Positions 53,942 through 62,597 of a DNA stretch of 64,000 nt are shown one piece after another. The position numbers were made by a program, and so were the translations under genes. The DNA comes from Bacteroidota bacterium (GTDB taxonomy: Bacteria; Bacteroidota; Bacteroidia; Chitinophagales; LD1), in contig JADKJG010000009.1 of NCBI GenBank assembly GCA_016722375.1, positions 1 through 64,000 of the forward strand, read 5' to 3'. A model generated the notes under the pieces. That model saw nothing but the letters and a program-made list of their open reading frames with translations. It was not told where the DNA came from and did no database searches. The number at the start of each line of letters is the position of its first letter. The first letter of the stretch is position 1.

Positions 53942-54604
53942 AGAGCGCTTATCTGCTGATAAACTTCTTTACCATCCTCATTCCTTTTCTCTGGTCGTTT
54001 GAATCGCGGATTCAATTCTACCAGAAATGGAAATTTGTTTTCCCATCAATTGTTCTTCCTGCTGTGTTGTTTTTGATTTGGGATTATTTCAAAACCCGCT
54101 ATGGTGTATGGGGATTTAATCCTGATTATATCACCGGCTACAAAATGGCCGGATTGCCCATAGAAGAAATTTTCTTTTTCTTCCTCCGTGCCCTATTCCT
54201 GCATTTTTATTTATGAAGCGCTGAATTATTACATCAAAAAAGAATTTCACAGCCCGATTCTATCAATAGGTTTCACCCTCACCGGTTTGCTTTTTTTTGC
54301 GCTCTCATTTTTTTATTGGGGCCAGGCCTACACCTGGAGTGTATTATTCCTCTCCGGTTTTGTCCTGCCACTGCTGCCCCGCGTGCTCTCGCCTCGACAA
54401 CTCAGCCTGTTTTCGCTTGCCTCCCTAATCAGCCTCCTCCCTATGTTTATCGTCAACGGACTACTCACCGCCTTGCCGGTGGTGATCTATAACGATTCGC
54501 ACAACCTCGGTTTACGAATAGGCTCTATACCGGTAGAAGATTTTTTATACTTCCTGCTTCTTTATGCACTTAATATCGGGATTTATGAACGGTTGCGTAA
54601 GTAA
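53938..54604 (+). pseudogene. Lycopene beta-cyclase (CrtYcd type), frameshifted
   Basis: The first part (MKSAYLLINFFTILIPFLWS ... AGLPIEEIFFFF) is a membrane helix pair with the PIEEI segment of the Bacteroidota CrtYcd-like cyclase. Near 54180 the frame shifts. The second frame continues with VPYSCIFIYEALNYY and a second copy of the module ending in GSIPVEDFLYFLLLYALNIG. The PVEDF and PIEEI pair is the duplicated acidic site of the cyclase. It would convert lycopene to beta-carotene, then used by the crtZ-like enzyme. One base change near 54180-54187 explains the break. The 1149-bp gap to proS after it is described below. Confidence 0.82.
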
Positions 54605-54664
54605 GGGTAGATTCCTATCTGAAATTCGTTCTCGGCATTGGCTATGTCTATGTTGTTTAAGTTG

Positions 54665-54730
54665 GTAGCCTTTGGCTACATTTTCTCAGCTATAAGCTGC
54701 ATTCTTTATTGAACATAGGCCCAGCCTATG
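54665..54730. repeat. Three successive small hairpins
   Basis: GTAGCC-TTT-GGCTAC (54665-54679), CAGCT-ATA-AGCTG (54687-54699) and CATAGGC-CCA-GCCTATG (54714-54730) are perfect arms with 3-nt loops. The first two are centred exactly 21 bp apart. They may end the crt transcript. The 54605-55753 gap also holds the gene remnant below, array 4 and the third transposon-end-like motif. Confidence 0.6.
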
Positions 54731-54787
54731 CTTAGTGGGATTGGTGCTACCACTAAATTTCAATGATTTGTATAAATTCCACTCTAA

Positions 54788-55147
54788 AATCTAAACTCTA
54801 TACAAGTATTTAAAGATAACAACGCTCCCGATTACGAACAGTGGATCAAAGACAATCCGAATGGTTTTGTTGTTAATACCACACCTCTTTCTAATCATCA
54901 CTATCGTACCGTTCATAAAGTTTCATGTCGTTTCATATCTGGCAGTGATGGAAACAGGGCGCGCGCAACTAAAATGTACATCAAAGTCTGTTCAGCAGAC
55001 GATGCAAATGATATTGAAAAACTTGTTAGTTGGTTCAAAAAGCACAAAACAGAATTTGATGGTGAATTCTGGGAGTGCGGGACCTGCAGTCCGCACTTCA
55101 ACCAGCGAATTTCAAATCGCAATGCACCAGAAGGTAGCGACATTTAA
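54788..55147 (+). pseudogene. Start-less remnant encoding a Cys/His-containing domain
   Basis: From 54788 an open frame of 119 codons ends at the stop 55145-55147, but it has no ATG, GTG or TTG near its beginning and an in-frame stop at 54785-54787 blocks extension. The peptide is non-repetitive and protein-like: VFKDNNAPDYEQWIKDNPNG, GFVVNTT, TVHKVSCRF, MYIKVCSADDAND, FWECGTCSPHFNQ. The 'W-x3-NPxGFVVN ... VHKxSC ... C..C..H' layout recalls small domains from defence-related or phage-related proteins, but I cannot name the family. It is probably a 5'-truncated gene left by a rearrangement. Confidence 0.5.
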
Positions 55148-55280
55148 TGTTACTGCCTGATATAGAAGGGCTGTCGACATTTTCGCGTTTGCCGTTATTG
55201 GTGTTTAGTTAATCCCTTAAAAATGAATATCTGCCTATTACCATCAAGATTGAGTAGACACTTCTTCCATTAAAACTGCC

Positions 55281-55490
55281 GAGATTTTAACTAAGGTCGA
55301 AAGAATCTTAACTAAGATCAAGAGAATCTTAATTAGGACTGAAGTAATCTTAATTAAGGTTGGAGTAACCTTAATTAGGATCGAGGAAATCTTAATTAAG
55401 ATTGGGGAAATCTTAATTAGGATTGGGGGAATCTTAATTGAGATTGAGGGAATCTTAATTAAGACCAAAGGAATCTTAATTAAGATTCGA
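55281..55490. repeat. 21-bp tandem array 4 (dyad core AATCTTAATTAAGATT)
   Basis: Ten units of exactly 21 bp begin at 55281 and every 21 bp to 55470. The consensus core is a perfect 16-bp palindrome, intact in the units at 55386 and 55470. Other units have mostly single transitions. In the first unit the outermost A-T pair has become G-C, keeping symmetry. It lies between the convergent crt cluster/remnant and proS. Confidence 0.93.
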
Positions 55491-55708
55491 ATTAATCTGA
55501 CCGTAGATTCTTATATTTCGATTTGAATTTTTGACGATTTATTGATTTTTTTGATTGTTTTAACAGAATAATGGCCTACTATTGAAAATTCATCTCAAAA
55601 TAGATACAATAGGTGATGACCTAAACTGCGTACACTTCCATGACAGTGCTGGCTTTTCTGCCTAAACAAGAAATTTACGAGTTTTTATGCCTCTACCGCT
55701 CTTCGCTG

Positions 55709-55732
55709 CGGTCTGTTCAATGAACTGTATCA
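55709..55732 (+). repeat. Transposon-end-like 24-bp motif, copy 3
   Basis: CGG then TCTGTTCAATGAACTGTATC and A. It lies 218 bp to the right of array 4, in the same orientation relative to the array as copies 1 and 2, and 21 bp before the proS stop. Confidence 0.6.
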
Positions 55733-55753
55733 TTAGAAATAGAAATCTCCTTC

Positions 55754-57229
55754 CTAATACGCTCTTGCAAAAATCACCCGCTCTTTCGAGGGCTTTCCGC
55801 TGAACACGCATTTGCCTTCCTGTTGCGGGTTGTCTAAAGGAATGCAGCGAATGGTGGCTTTGGTCGCTTCTTTGATTTTATCTTCGGTTTCGGATGTTCC
55901 GTCCCAATGCGCGGATATGAATCCGGGTTGGTTTGCAATCATATCCTGAAACTCTTCCCATGTATTTGCTTCGCGGATGTTGGAGTCGCGGAAGGTCTTG
56001 GCTTTGTTGAAGATGTTTTGCTGAATATCTTTCAGCAGGTCTTCGATATAATTTCCTACGCCTTCAAATTGCACAGATACTTTTTCTTTCGTGTCGCGCC
56101 GAGCTACTTCTACGGTTCCGGCTTCATAATCGCGCATGCCCATCGCCATCCGAACCGGTACACCTTTCAATTCATATTCCGCAAATTTGAAACCGGGGCG
56201 CTTGGTGTCGTCGTCGTCAAATTTCACTGAGATGTTTTTCGCCTTCAGTTCTTTCATCAGCGGTTCAAATCTTTCGCGAATCTTTTTCATGTCCTCGTCA
56301 CCCTTCGTGATAGGAACAATCGCCACGTGAAGCGGAGCCAGATTGGGAGGCAACACCAGCCCATCATCATCGCTATGCGCCATAATCAGCGCACCGATCA
56401 GGCGAGTAGAAACGCCCCACGAAGTGGCATAAACAAATTCTTGTTTGCCTTCTTTGTTCAGAAACTGCACCTCAAACGCCTTGGCAAAATTCTGACCCAG
56501 ATAGTGCGAAGTGCCTGCCTGCAAGGCCTGTCCGTCCTGCATCATGGCTTCGATGCAATAGGTTTCAACGGCTCCGGCAAAACGCTCGTTCGGAGTTTTG
56601 ATTCCGCGAATAACCGGCAAGGCCATAAACTGTTCGGCAAAATCAGAATAGACGTTCAACATTCTTTCGGCTTCTTCCACCGCTTCTTTCGAGGTGGCGT
56701 GAGCCGTATGTCCTTCCTGCCACAAAAATTCGGCAGTGCGCAAAAACAAGCGGGTTCTCATTTCCCAACGAACCACATTCGCCCATTGGTTAATCAACAA
56801 AGGCAAATCACGATAGGACTGAATCCAAGTTTTGTATGAATTCCAGATGATGGTTTCGGAAGTAGGGCGAACAATCAACTCTTCTTCGAGCTTGGCTTCG
56901 GGGTCAACAATAACTCCTTCACCATTTGGATTGTTAATCAACCGATAGTGCGTCACCACCGCACATTCTTTGGCAAAGCCTTCAATATGCGATGCTTCTT
57001 TACTCAAAAAACTTTTGGGAATGAATAGAGGAAAGTAGGCATTGACGTGGCCGGTGTCTTTAAACATCTTATCCAATGCAGCTTGCATCTTTTCCCAAAT
57101 AGCAAAACCATAAGGTTTGATTACCATGCAACCGCGCACGGCGCTATAGTCGGCCAGTCCGCCTTTGATCACCAAGTCATTATACCATTGTGAATAATCG
57201 TTAAGTCGAGATGTTATTTCCTTTGCCAT
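55754..57229 (-). CDS. proS: Proline--tRNA ligase (archaeal/eukaryote type)
   Basis: 491 residues. Class II motif 2 is VVRWEMRTRLFLRTAEFLWQ, with EEELIVRPTSETI and QAGTSHYLGQNFAKAFEVQF. The HSDDDGLVLPP block precedes the anticodon-binding domain (HVAIVPITKGDEDMKKIRER). It charges tRNA-Pro. It is of the shorter, archaeal-like ProS form without an editing insertion. A TATTTTTG box on the minus strand at 57273-57280 matches the -7 element. Confidence 0.94.
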   Translation of the reverse strand: MAKEITSRLNDYSQWYNDLVIKGGLADYSAVRGCMVIKPYGFAIWEKMQAALDKMFKDTGHVNAYFPLFIPKSFLSKEASHIEGFAKECAVVTHYRLINNPNGEGVIVDPEAKLEEELIVRPTSETIIWNSYKTWIQSYRDLPLLINQWANVVRWEMRTRLFLRTAEFLWQEGHTAHATSKEAVEEAERMLNVYSDFAEQFMALPVIRGIKTPNERFAGAVETYCIEAMMQDGQALQAGTSHYLGQNFAKAFEVQFLNKEGKQEFVYATSWGVSTRLIGALIMAHSDDDGLVLPPNLAPLHVAIVPITKGDEDMKKIRERFEPLMKELKAKNISVKFDDDDTKRPGFKFAEYELKGVPVRMAMGMRDYEAGTVEVARRDTKEKVSVQFEGVGNYIEDLLKDIQQNIFNKAKTFRDSNIREANTWEEFQDMIANQPGFISAHWDGTSETEDKIKEATKATIRCIPLDNPQQEGKCVFSGKPSKERVIFARAY

Positions 57230-57313
57230 GTGTAACTTTGATACAGTTTTTATGTCAATAAAATGAGCCGCGCAAAAATATCAAAATCAACAAGTGTCTC
57301 GACGAATAAAAGG

Positions 57314-57321
57314 TAACTTTG
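57314..57321 (+). promoter_or_regulatory. -7 promoter box before the Gly/Tyr-rich gene
   Basis: TAACTTTG matches TAnnTTTG, about 20 bp before the start. It shares the 104-bp intergenic region with the divergent proS promoter. Confidence 0.4.
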
Positions 57322-57333
57322 TAAAACATTAAA

Positions 57334-58853
57334 ATGAATATCATGAAACGCTACACATTCGCATTGCTTACCGCACTTTCCTTCCTCGTTATGGGGTCGC
57401 TTTCTGTGATGGCGCAGGATGATAATTTTTATGATCCGAAAACTGATAAAGCGCTGCAAAACCAAACTCCGAAAAGTCAACCTGCTAATCAGAATGACGA
57501 CAAGACCGATGGATATGGCAACAGCGGAACTAATTCGGCAAATAAGTACGATGAAAAGGACAAGGGCTATTCTGATTACACTCAGGATAATGACCTACGG
57601 GCTTCGACCGGTTATGATCAATATGAGGATTACTACTACACCAGCCGTCTGAGAAGGTATTATACGCCGAGCTATGGAAACAATTATTACAGCTACGCTT
57701 ATACCCCTTCCTATTATTTTGGATGGAGCAACTGGAACACAAGTTTTTATGTTTCGAGCAATCCGTGGTATAATGACCCTTGGTGGAGATGGAACCACCC
57801 GCGCCGTACAGCAATAGTTATCTACGACCCTTATTGGGATTGGAATTGGGGATGGAACAGTTCTCCGTATTTCAATTCTTGGTCGAACCCTTGGGGTGGA
57901 TACTGCGGTGCCTTTAGCTGGGGCTATAATCCTTATGCCTATAACGGTTGCAACTGGGGTTATAGTAATTATGGATGGGGCGGCGGAGGCTACTATAACA
58001 ACTATGGAGGTGGCAGAGGTTATAATCAGGGCTATTATCATGGATACCGCAATGGCTACAACAATGGCTATTGGGATCGGTATGGGAATAATCCATATTA
58101 TGGATATGGTTATGGTGGAGGAGCGCAGGTCAGCAATCCGGGAGGCAGCCAACAAAATCCGGGCAACGGGGTGAGACCTTCAGTCAAAACACTAACTAAC
58201 ATGCCGGTTGAAAATTCAATCGTGATACCAAAACAAGGAAACACCCGGCCGGTGGTTCCTGAAACCCATATTAAAAAAGAGCCGCTGGTGCCAATAAACA
58301 CGGTGAGACCTATTGAAACAGTGCCGGTGCAGCCAAACAGAAACATTCAGCAAACAAAACCGCTTACTCCTGATCGTGTGATTCCACAACAGGTAGTTCC
58401 TCGCCAAAATGAGAATGTGATTCAGCAAACGCCGGAAAATAGAAACTGGGACAGGCAAAATAATCCGCCGCCTGTAAGGCCGCAGGAAAATATTCAGCGG
58501 GTGCCGCAAGAGCAAATACAGCAGCCACGGATTATTCAACAGCCGAGTAATATGCAGCCACCGCGTGATGAGCCGCGCATGAGAAATATGGAGCCTCAAC
58601 AGAACATAGAGCGGTGGATCCTCAAATAAGGGATATGCAGCCGCGTGAAAGGGACATGCAACCGCAGCAGAGGAACATAGAGCCTCGCGAGAATATTCAA
58701 AGAGTGGAGCCGCGCCAGAACATTCAGCGGATGGAGCCGCAGCAAAGAAATATTCAAGAGCCAAAGATGCAGATGCGGGAAAGCTCACCACAGTTTCATC
58801 AGGTGCAGCCCAGAAACATTTCTCCTTCGCATATAGGTAGGAGGCCTCGTTAG
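57334..58853 (+). pseudogene. Low-complexity Gly/Tyr/Asn and Gln/Pro-rich secreted protein, frameshifted
   Basis: The signal peptide is FALLTALSFLVMGSLSVMAQ after MNIMKRYT. Residues ~100-270 are Tyr/Trp/Gly/Asn-rich (YYYTSRLRRYYTPSYGNNYY, WGGGGYYNNYGGGRGYNQ). Residues ~270-430 are Pro/Gln/Arg-rich with NIQQ and NMQPP repeats. The frame shifts near 58614, and the second frame continues the same style (RDMQPRERDMQPQQRNIEPR) to 58851-58853. A stop in the first frame at 58629 truncates it by about 75 residues. Composition suggests an extracellular or periplasmic matrix-like protein. No family assignment is possible. Confidence 0.7.
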
Positions 58854-58855
58854 TT

Positions 58856-59629
58856 TTACTTTCCTTTAAAGTCGGGGAGTCGCTTTTCAACAAAAGCGGC
58901 CATCCCTTCTTTTTGATCTTGCGAAGCAAAGGTGAGGTAGAAATTCTTTCGCTCGAACATCAGTCCTTCATCCAACGTTGAGTTGAATGCTTGATTCACC
59001 GCCTCCTTGGCCAGCTTAATAGCTACCGGTGATTTTTTGGCAATTTCCTGTGCCAGCTTAACGGTTTCTGATAATAATAGAGGAGCCGGAACAATGCGAT
59101 TGATTAAACCGGCTTGCAGCGCTTCTTCTGCCGAAATAAATTTCCCGGTCAAGATCAATTCCATTGCCATCGCTTTGCCTACTGCCCGTGTCAGCCTTTG
59201 AGTGCCACCCGCGCCGGGCATTGTTCCTATTTTAATTTCCGGCTGTCCGAATCTGGCTGTTTCGCTTGCTATAATCATATCGCAAGTCATGGCCAGTTCG
59301 CAGCCGCCACCCAATGCAAAACCGGATACCGCCGCAATGATGGGCTTCTTGGTTTTTCTGATTTGATCCCAGGTGCTGAACTGATCCATAGTCAGCATGT
59401 CAATGGCTGAGGCTTCGGCCATCTGTTTAATATCTGCACCGGCTGCAAATACTTTTTCTCCACCGGTCAGGATGATGACGCGAACATTGTCATCGTTATC
59501 TAATGTTTTCAAGGCTTCCAATACTTCCAGCATCAACTGGCGGTTGAGCGCGTTCAGTTCTTTGGGGCGATGAAGTTCAATCAGCGCAATGTGCTTTTCG
59601 AGCTGCGGGTTTACTTTGATAAATTCCAT
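58856..59629 (-). CDS. Enoyl-CoA hydratase/isomerase family protein
   Basis: 257 residues, crotonase fold. The oxyanion-hole segments are EKVFAAGADIKQMAEA and GFALGGGCELAMTCDMIIAS, and GTMPGAGGTQRLTRAVGK carries the catalytic-glutamate region. It hydrates enoyl-CoA in beta-oxidation or butyrate metabolism and may work with the dehydrogenase at 2900-3790. Head of a minus-strand run. Confidence 0.92.
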   Translation of the reverse strand: MEFIKVNPQLEKHIALIELHRPKELNALNRQLMLEVLEALKTLDNDDNVRVIILTGGEKVFAAGADIKQMAEASAIDMLTMDQFSTWDQIRKTKKPIIAAVSGFALGGGCELAMTCDMIIASETARFGQPEIKIGTMPGAGGTQRLTRAVGKAMAMELILTGKFISAEEALQAGLINRIVPAPLLLSETVKLAQEIAKKSPVAIKLAKEAVNQAFNSTLDEGLMFERKNFYLTFASQDQKEGMAAFVEKRLPDFKGK

Positions 59630-59642
59630 GAATGCTATTTGT

Positions 59643-60248
59643 TTAGGGTTGATTTAATTCAGTCTCTGACATAGCAGCTTTGCCTCTTACTATCAAATGT
59701 TTTGTGAAATAGGTATTAGAAAGATAACCGATAGTGATTCCAACTATACTGCCGATAATTCCTCCCACGATGACATCTCCGGGATAATGAATGCCAACAT
59801 ACACTTGTGAGAAAGAAACAACAAAGGCCCAAAGACTAAATACCGTAACACTTCTCAATCTCTTTTGGCGAATCATCGTTAGAAACGTAGCCATGCCAAA
59901 TGTATTGGTAGCATGTGCAGAGACAAAGCTAAATCCCGATCCGCAATGTTGAATTAGCAAGCGGACATTTACTGTCGGATCGTTGCAAGGGCGCAAACGA
60001 TGAAAGTATGGTTTTATTATAGAAGCAGACAACTGATCTGTAATGGCAAAGGTGATAGCTCCGGCAATCAGAATTTTCCAAAAGTGTTTTGGGAATAGCT
60101 GATAAGTTCGGACGATGATGATGATGTAAATGATATACATCACCTGCGGGTTCCGCATGATAGGGCAGAACAAATCGAAAAACCAATTGATGAGATGATG
60201 ATTGACGAGGTCGAAGAGTTGCTTGTCTAATTGTTCAATAATTTCCAT
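59643..60248 (-). CDS. PAP2 family phosphatase (membrane)
   Basis: 201 residues, about five helices. The PAP2 motifs are KPYFHRLRP, the SGH-type FVSAHATNTFG, and SQVYVGIHYPGDV. It dephosphorylates lipid phosphates such as undecaprenyl diphosphate or phosphatidic acid. The start abuts the methyltransferase stop. Confidence 0.9.
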   Translation of the reverse strand: MEIIEQLDKQLFDLVNHHLINWFFDLFCPIMRNPQVMYIIYIIIIVRTYQLFPKHFWKILIAGAITFAITDQLSASIIKPYFHRLRPCNDPTVNVRLLIQHCGSGFSFVSAHATNTFGMATFLTMIRQKRLRSVTVFSLWAFVVSFSQVYVGIHYPGDVIVGGIIGSIVGITIGYLSNTYFTKHLIVRGKAAMSETELNQP

Positions 60249-60980
60249 CTACATTTTTTTAGCCACTAAGATCAACCGGGGCGACGAAGATGAATTAAAT
60301 TCATTCAATTCATAATCACCGAAAAGGTGTGTGATGGCAAATCCTGCATGTTGAAACATCTCTTCAAACAACCTAAGGTTGATCAGTTTCAGACTCTCTT
60401 CAAACTGGTGGTCCGTTCCTGCTACTAAAAACTCAATCTTCTTTTTGATGAATCCTTTTTCAATCCGCTTTTTAATGTGAAACTGAATCTCCCCTCGTGG
60501 AATTATCTCCCGCGCCTTTATATGCTTCACCGCATATTGCGAATTGATATAATCAAGAACTAAAGTTCCGCCGGGTTTCAGACTCTTGGCAAACGACGTA
60601 ACCACTTGTTGGTCGTCGGCGGTGTCTTCAAAATATCCGAAACTTGAAAACAGATTGAATACATAATCAAAACTGTTTTCCCGATACACTTCGCGAATGT
60701 CCCATTCTTCAAAGTGAAGATTCTTTTCCTCAATCTTTTTTGCGGCAGCAATATTACTTTCAGATAAATCAATACCGGTTACATGAAACCCAAGTCTTGC
60801 CAGCGTTTTGGAATGTCGTCCTTTGCCGCAGGCGGCATCCAATATGTTGGAGCCATGAACGACGTGAAGCTTTTCTGTCAACAGATGAATAAATCTTTCT
60901 GCTTCCTCATCGTTTCTATGTTCGTAGAGGATATGATAATAGGGGGAGTCAAACCATTCTTCGTACCAGGGTTCTTTCAT
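60249..60980 (-). CDS. Class I SAM-dependent methyltransferase
   Basis: The start is set at the ATG at 60978-60980 (MKEPWYEEWFDSPYYHILYE), the natural opening of this group; an ATG ending at 61019 adds 13 mostly basic residues. About 243 residues. Motif I is ILDAACGKGRHSKTLARLG, then VTGIDLSESNIAAAKK and the post-motif FDYVFNLFSSFGYFED. The substrate is unknown; small-molecule or ubiquinone-like methylation are options. Probable operon with the PAP2 gene. Confidence 0.9.
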   Translation of the reverse strand: MKEPWYEEWFDSPYYHILYEHRNDEEAERFIHLLTEKLHVVHGSNILDAACGKGRHSKTLARLGFHVTGIDLSESNIAAAKKIEEKNLHFEEWDIREVYRENSFDYVFNLFSSFGYFEDTADDQQVVTSFAKSLKPGGTLVLDYINSQYAVKHIKAREIIPRGEIQFHIKKRIEKGFIKKKIEFLVAGTDHQFEESLKLINLRLFEEMFQHAGFAITHLFGDYELNEFNSSSSPRLILVAKKM

Positions 60981-61045
60981 TTTCTTTTTCTTTAACAATA
61001 TGTATTCGTATTCACGCACTCACTTTTTCAAGCGGGCGAATTTGA

Positions 61046-61053
61046 TACATTTG
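61046..61053 (+). promoter_or_regulatory. -7 promoter box before glmM
   Basis: TACATTTG, an exact TAnnTTTG element, 26 bp before the glmM start. Divergent from the methyltransferase promoter. Confidence 0.45.
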
Positions 61054-61079
61054 CGCTCCCAAAAATAAAAACAAAGCCT

Positions 61080-62465
61080 TTGTCACTAATAAAATCTATA
61101 TCTGGAATACGCGGAACCATCGGAGGGCAGGCAGGAAATAACCTGACACCCACTGAAATTCTGAAGTTCACAGTTGCTTTTGGGAGATGGATTCTTCAAA
61201 ACGAAAAAAGCAACAAAATTGTTATTGGCCGCGATGCTCGCGTCAGCGGGCGAATGGTGAGTCAATTAGTATCCGGTGCTTTGCAATCTATTGGTTTAGA
61301 TGTGGTGGACTTAGATCTTTCTACAACGCCCACCGTCGAGATGGAGGTGATTGAAGAGAAAGCAGGTGGTGGTATTATCATCACGGCTTCGCACAATCCC
61401 AAACAGTGGAATGCACTTAAACTACTGAACTCAAAAGGAGAATTTATTTCTGCCCAGGCAGGAGAGGAGATACTTCGCCTGGCGGAAGATGATAACATCG
61501 AATATGCGGATGTAAACAAACTCGGTTCCTATATTAGTAAAGAGGGAGCGATTGAGCGCCACATTGAAAAGATACTCAAACTGAAGTGGGTAGATGTAGC
61601 CGCCATTCGGGCAAAGAATTTCAAAATAGTCATTGACTGTGTCAACTCTACCGGTGGCATTGCGCTTCCAAAGTTGCTTGCTGCGCTTGGTGTGGAAGAT
61701 GTTATCAAACTTTACTGTGAACCAAATGGTTTGTTTTCTCACAACCCCGAACCGCTGCCCGAGAACCTCAACGAGCTTTCCATTATTGTTAAAAAATCGC
61801 AAGCACATCTCGGCATATCGGTTGATCCGGATGTAGATCGCTTAGCGATGGTGTCGGAAGACGGCAGCATGTTTGGGGAAGAATATACACTGGTGGCCAT
61901 CGCTGATTATATATTGAGCAAAAAGAAGGGCAACACTGTTTCTAATCTTTCTTCGACCCGTGCATTGAAAGATGTGACCGAAAAGGCAGGAGGTGTATAT
62001 CATGCTTCGGCTGTTGGTGAAGTGAACGTGGTGGAGAAGATGAAAGAAGTGAAAGCCATTATCGGCGGCGAAGGCAACGGCGGAGTTATTTTCCCCGAAC
62101 TGCACTACGGTCGCGATGCGATGGTCGGCATTGCGCTCTTCCTGTCGCATCTGGCACAAAGCGGGAAAACGGCCTCGATTCTCCGCGCCGGTTATCCCAG
62201 TTATCATATCGCCAAGAAAAAAGTGGACCTCGACCCTTCTGTTGATATAGATCACTTGTTTGATGAGATAAAGAGGAAGTACAAGAAATATACCATCAAC
62301 ACCACCGACGGGGTGCGCATTGACATGGATACCGATTGGATTCATCTGCGCCGTTCCAACACCGAACCTATTGTGCGGATATATGCCGAAAGCAATTCTG
62401 AAACTACGGCCAATAATATGGCGCTTCAGGTCATGAGTGATCTGAAAAACTTCGCACCTAAATAG
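61080..62465 (+). CDS. glmM: Phosphoglucosamine mutase
   Basis: 461 residues. The start codon is TTG at 61080: there is no ATG at the position where the family begins with (M)SLIKSISGIRGTIGG. The phosphoserine loop is GGGIIITASHNPKQWNALKL. The metal-binding loop is ISVDPDVDRLAM, and the sugar-binding GGEGNGGVIF follows. It converts glucosamine 6-phosphate to glucosamine 1-phosphate for peptidoglycan precursors. Confidence 0.94.
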   Translation: MSLIKSISGIRGTIGGQAGNNLTPTEILKFTVAFGRWILQNEKSNKIVIGRDARVSGRMVSQLVSGALQSIGLDVVDLDLSTTPTVEMEVIEEKAGGGIIITASHNPKQWNALKLLNSKGEFISAQAGEEILRLAEDDNIEYADVNKLGSYISKEGAIERHIEKILKLKWVDVAAIRAKNFKIVIDCVNSTGGIALPKLLAALGVEDVIKLYCEPNGLFSHNPEPLPENLNELSIIVKKSQAHLGISVDPDVDRLAMVSEDGSMFGEEYTLVAIADYILSKKKGNTVSNLSSTRALKDVTEKAGGVYHASAVGEVNVVEKMKEVKAIIGGEGNGGVIFPELHYGRDAMVGIALFLSHLAQSGKTASILRAGYPSYHIAKKKVDLDPSVDIDHLFDEIKRKYKKYTINTTDGVRIDMDTDWIHLRRSNTEPIVRIYAESNSETTANNMALQVMSDLKNFAPK

Positions 62466-62597
62466 CGGTCATTAAAGGCTTTTGTTCCGAACGGAATATC
62501 CAATCTCCAATTTCTTTTTGGTGACCGGTTAGGTTTCTAATGCTTTTGATACTTGAGCAATCATCCCATTTTTTAGAGAATACATTTTTTCTATCGA

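Noticed and set aside
49978..54604. Programmed frameshifting in the carotenoid genes
   Set aside because: The sites lack a slippery heptamer followed by a strong downstream structure that I could see, and three unrelated sites make it unlikely.
54861..55160. Alternative plus-strand frame of 99 codons in the crt-proS gap
   Set aside because: The protein-like peptide lies in another frame (54788-55147); this frame has poor composition.
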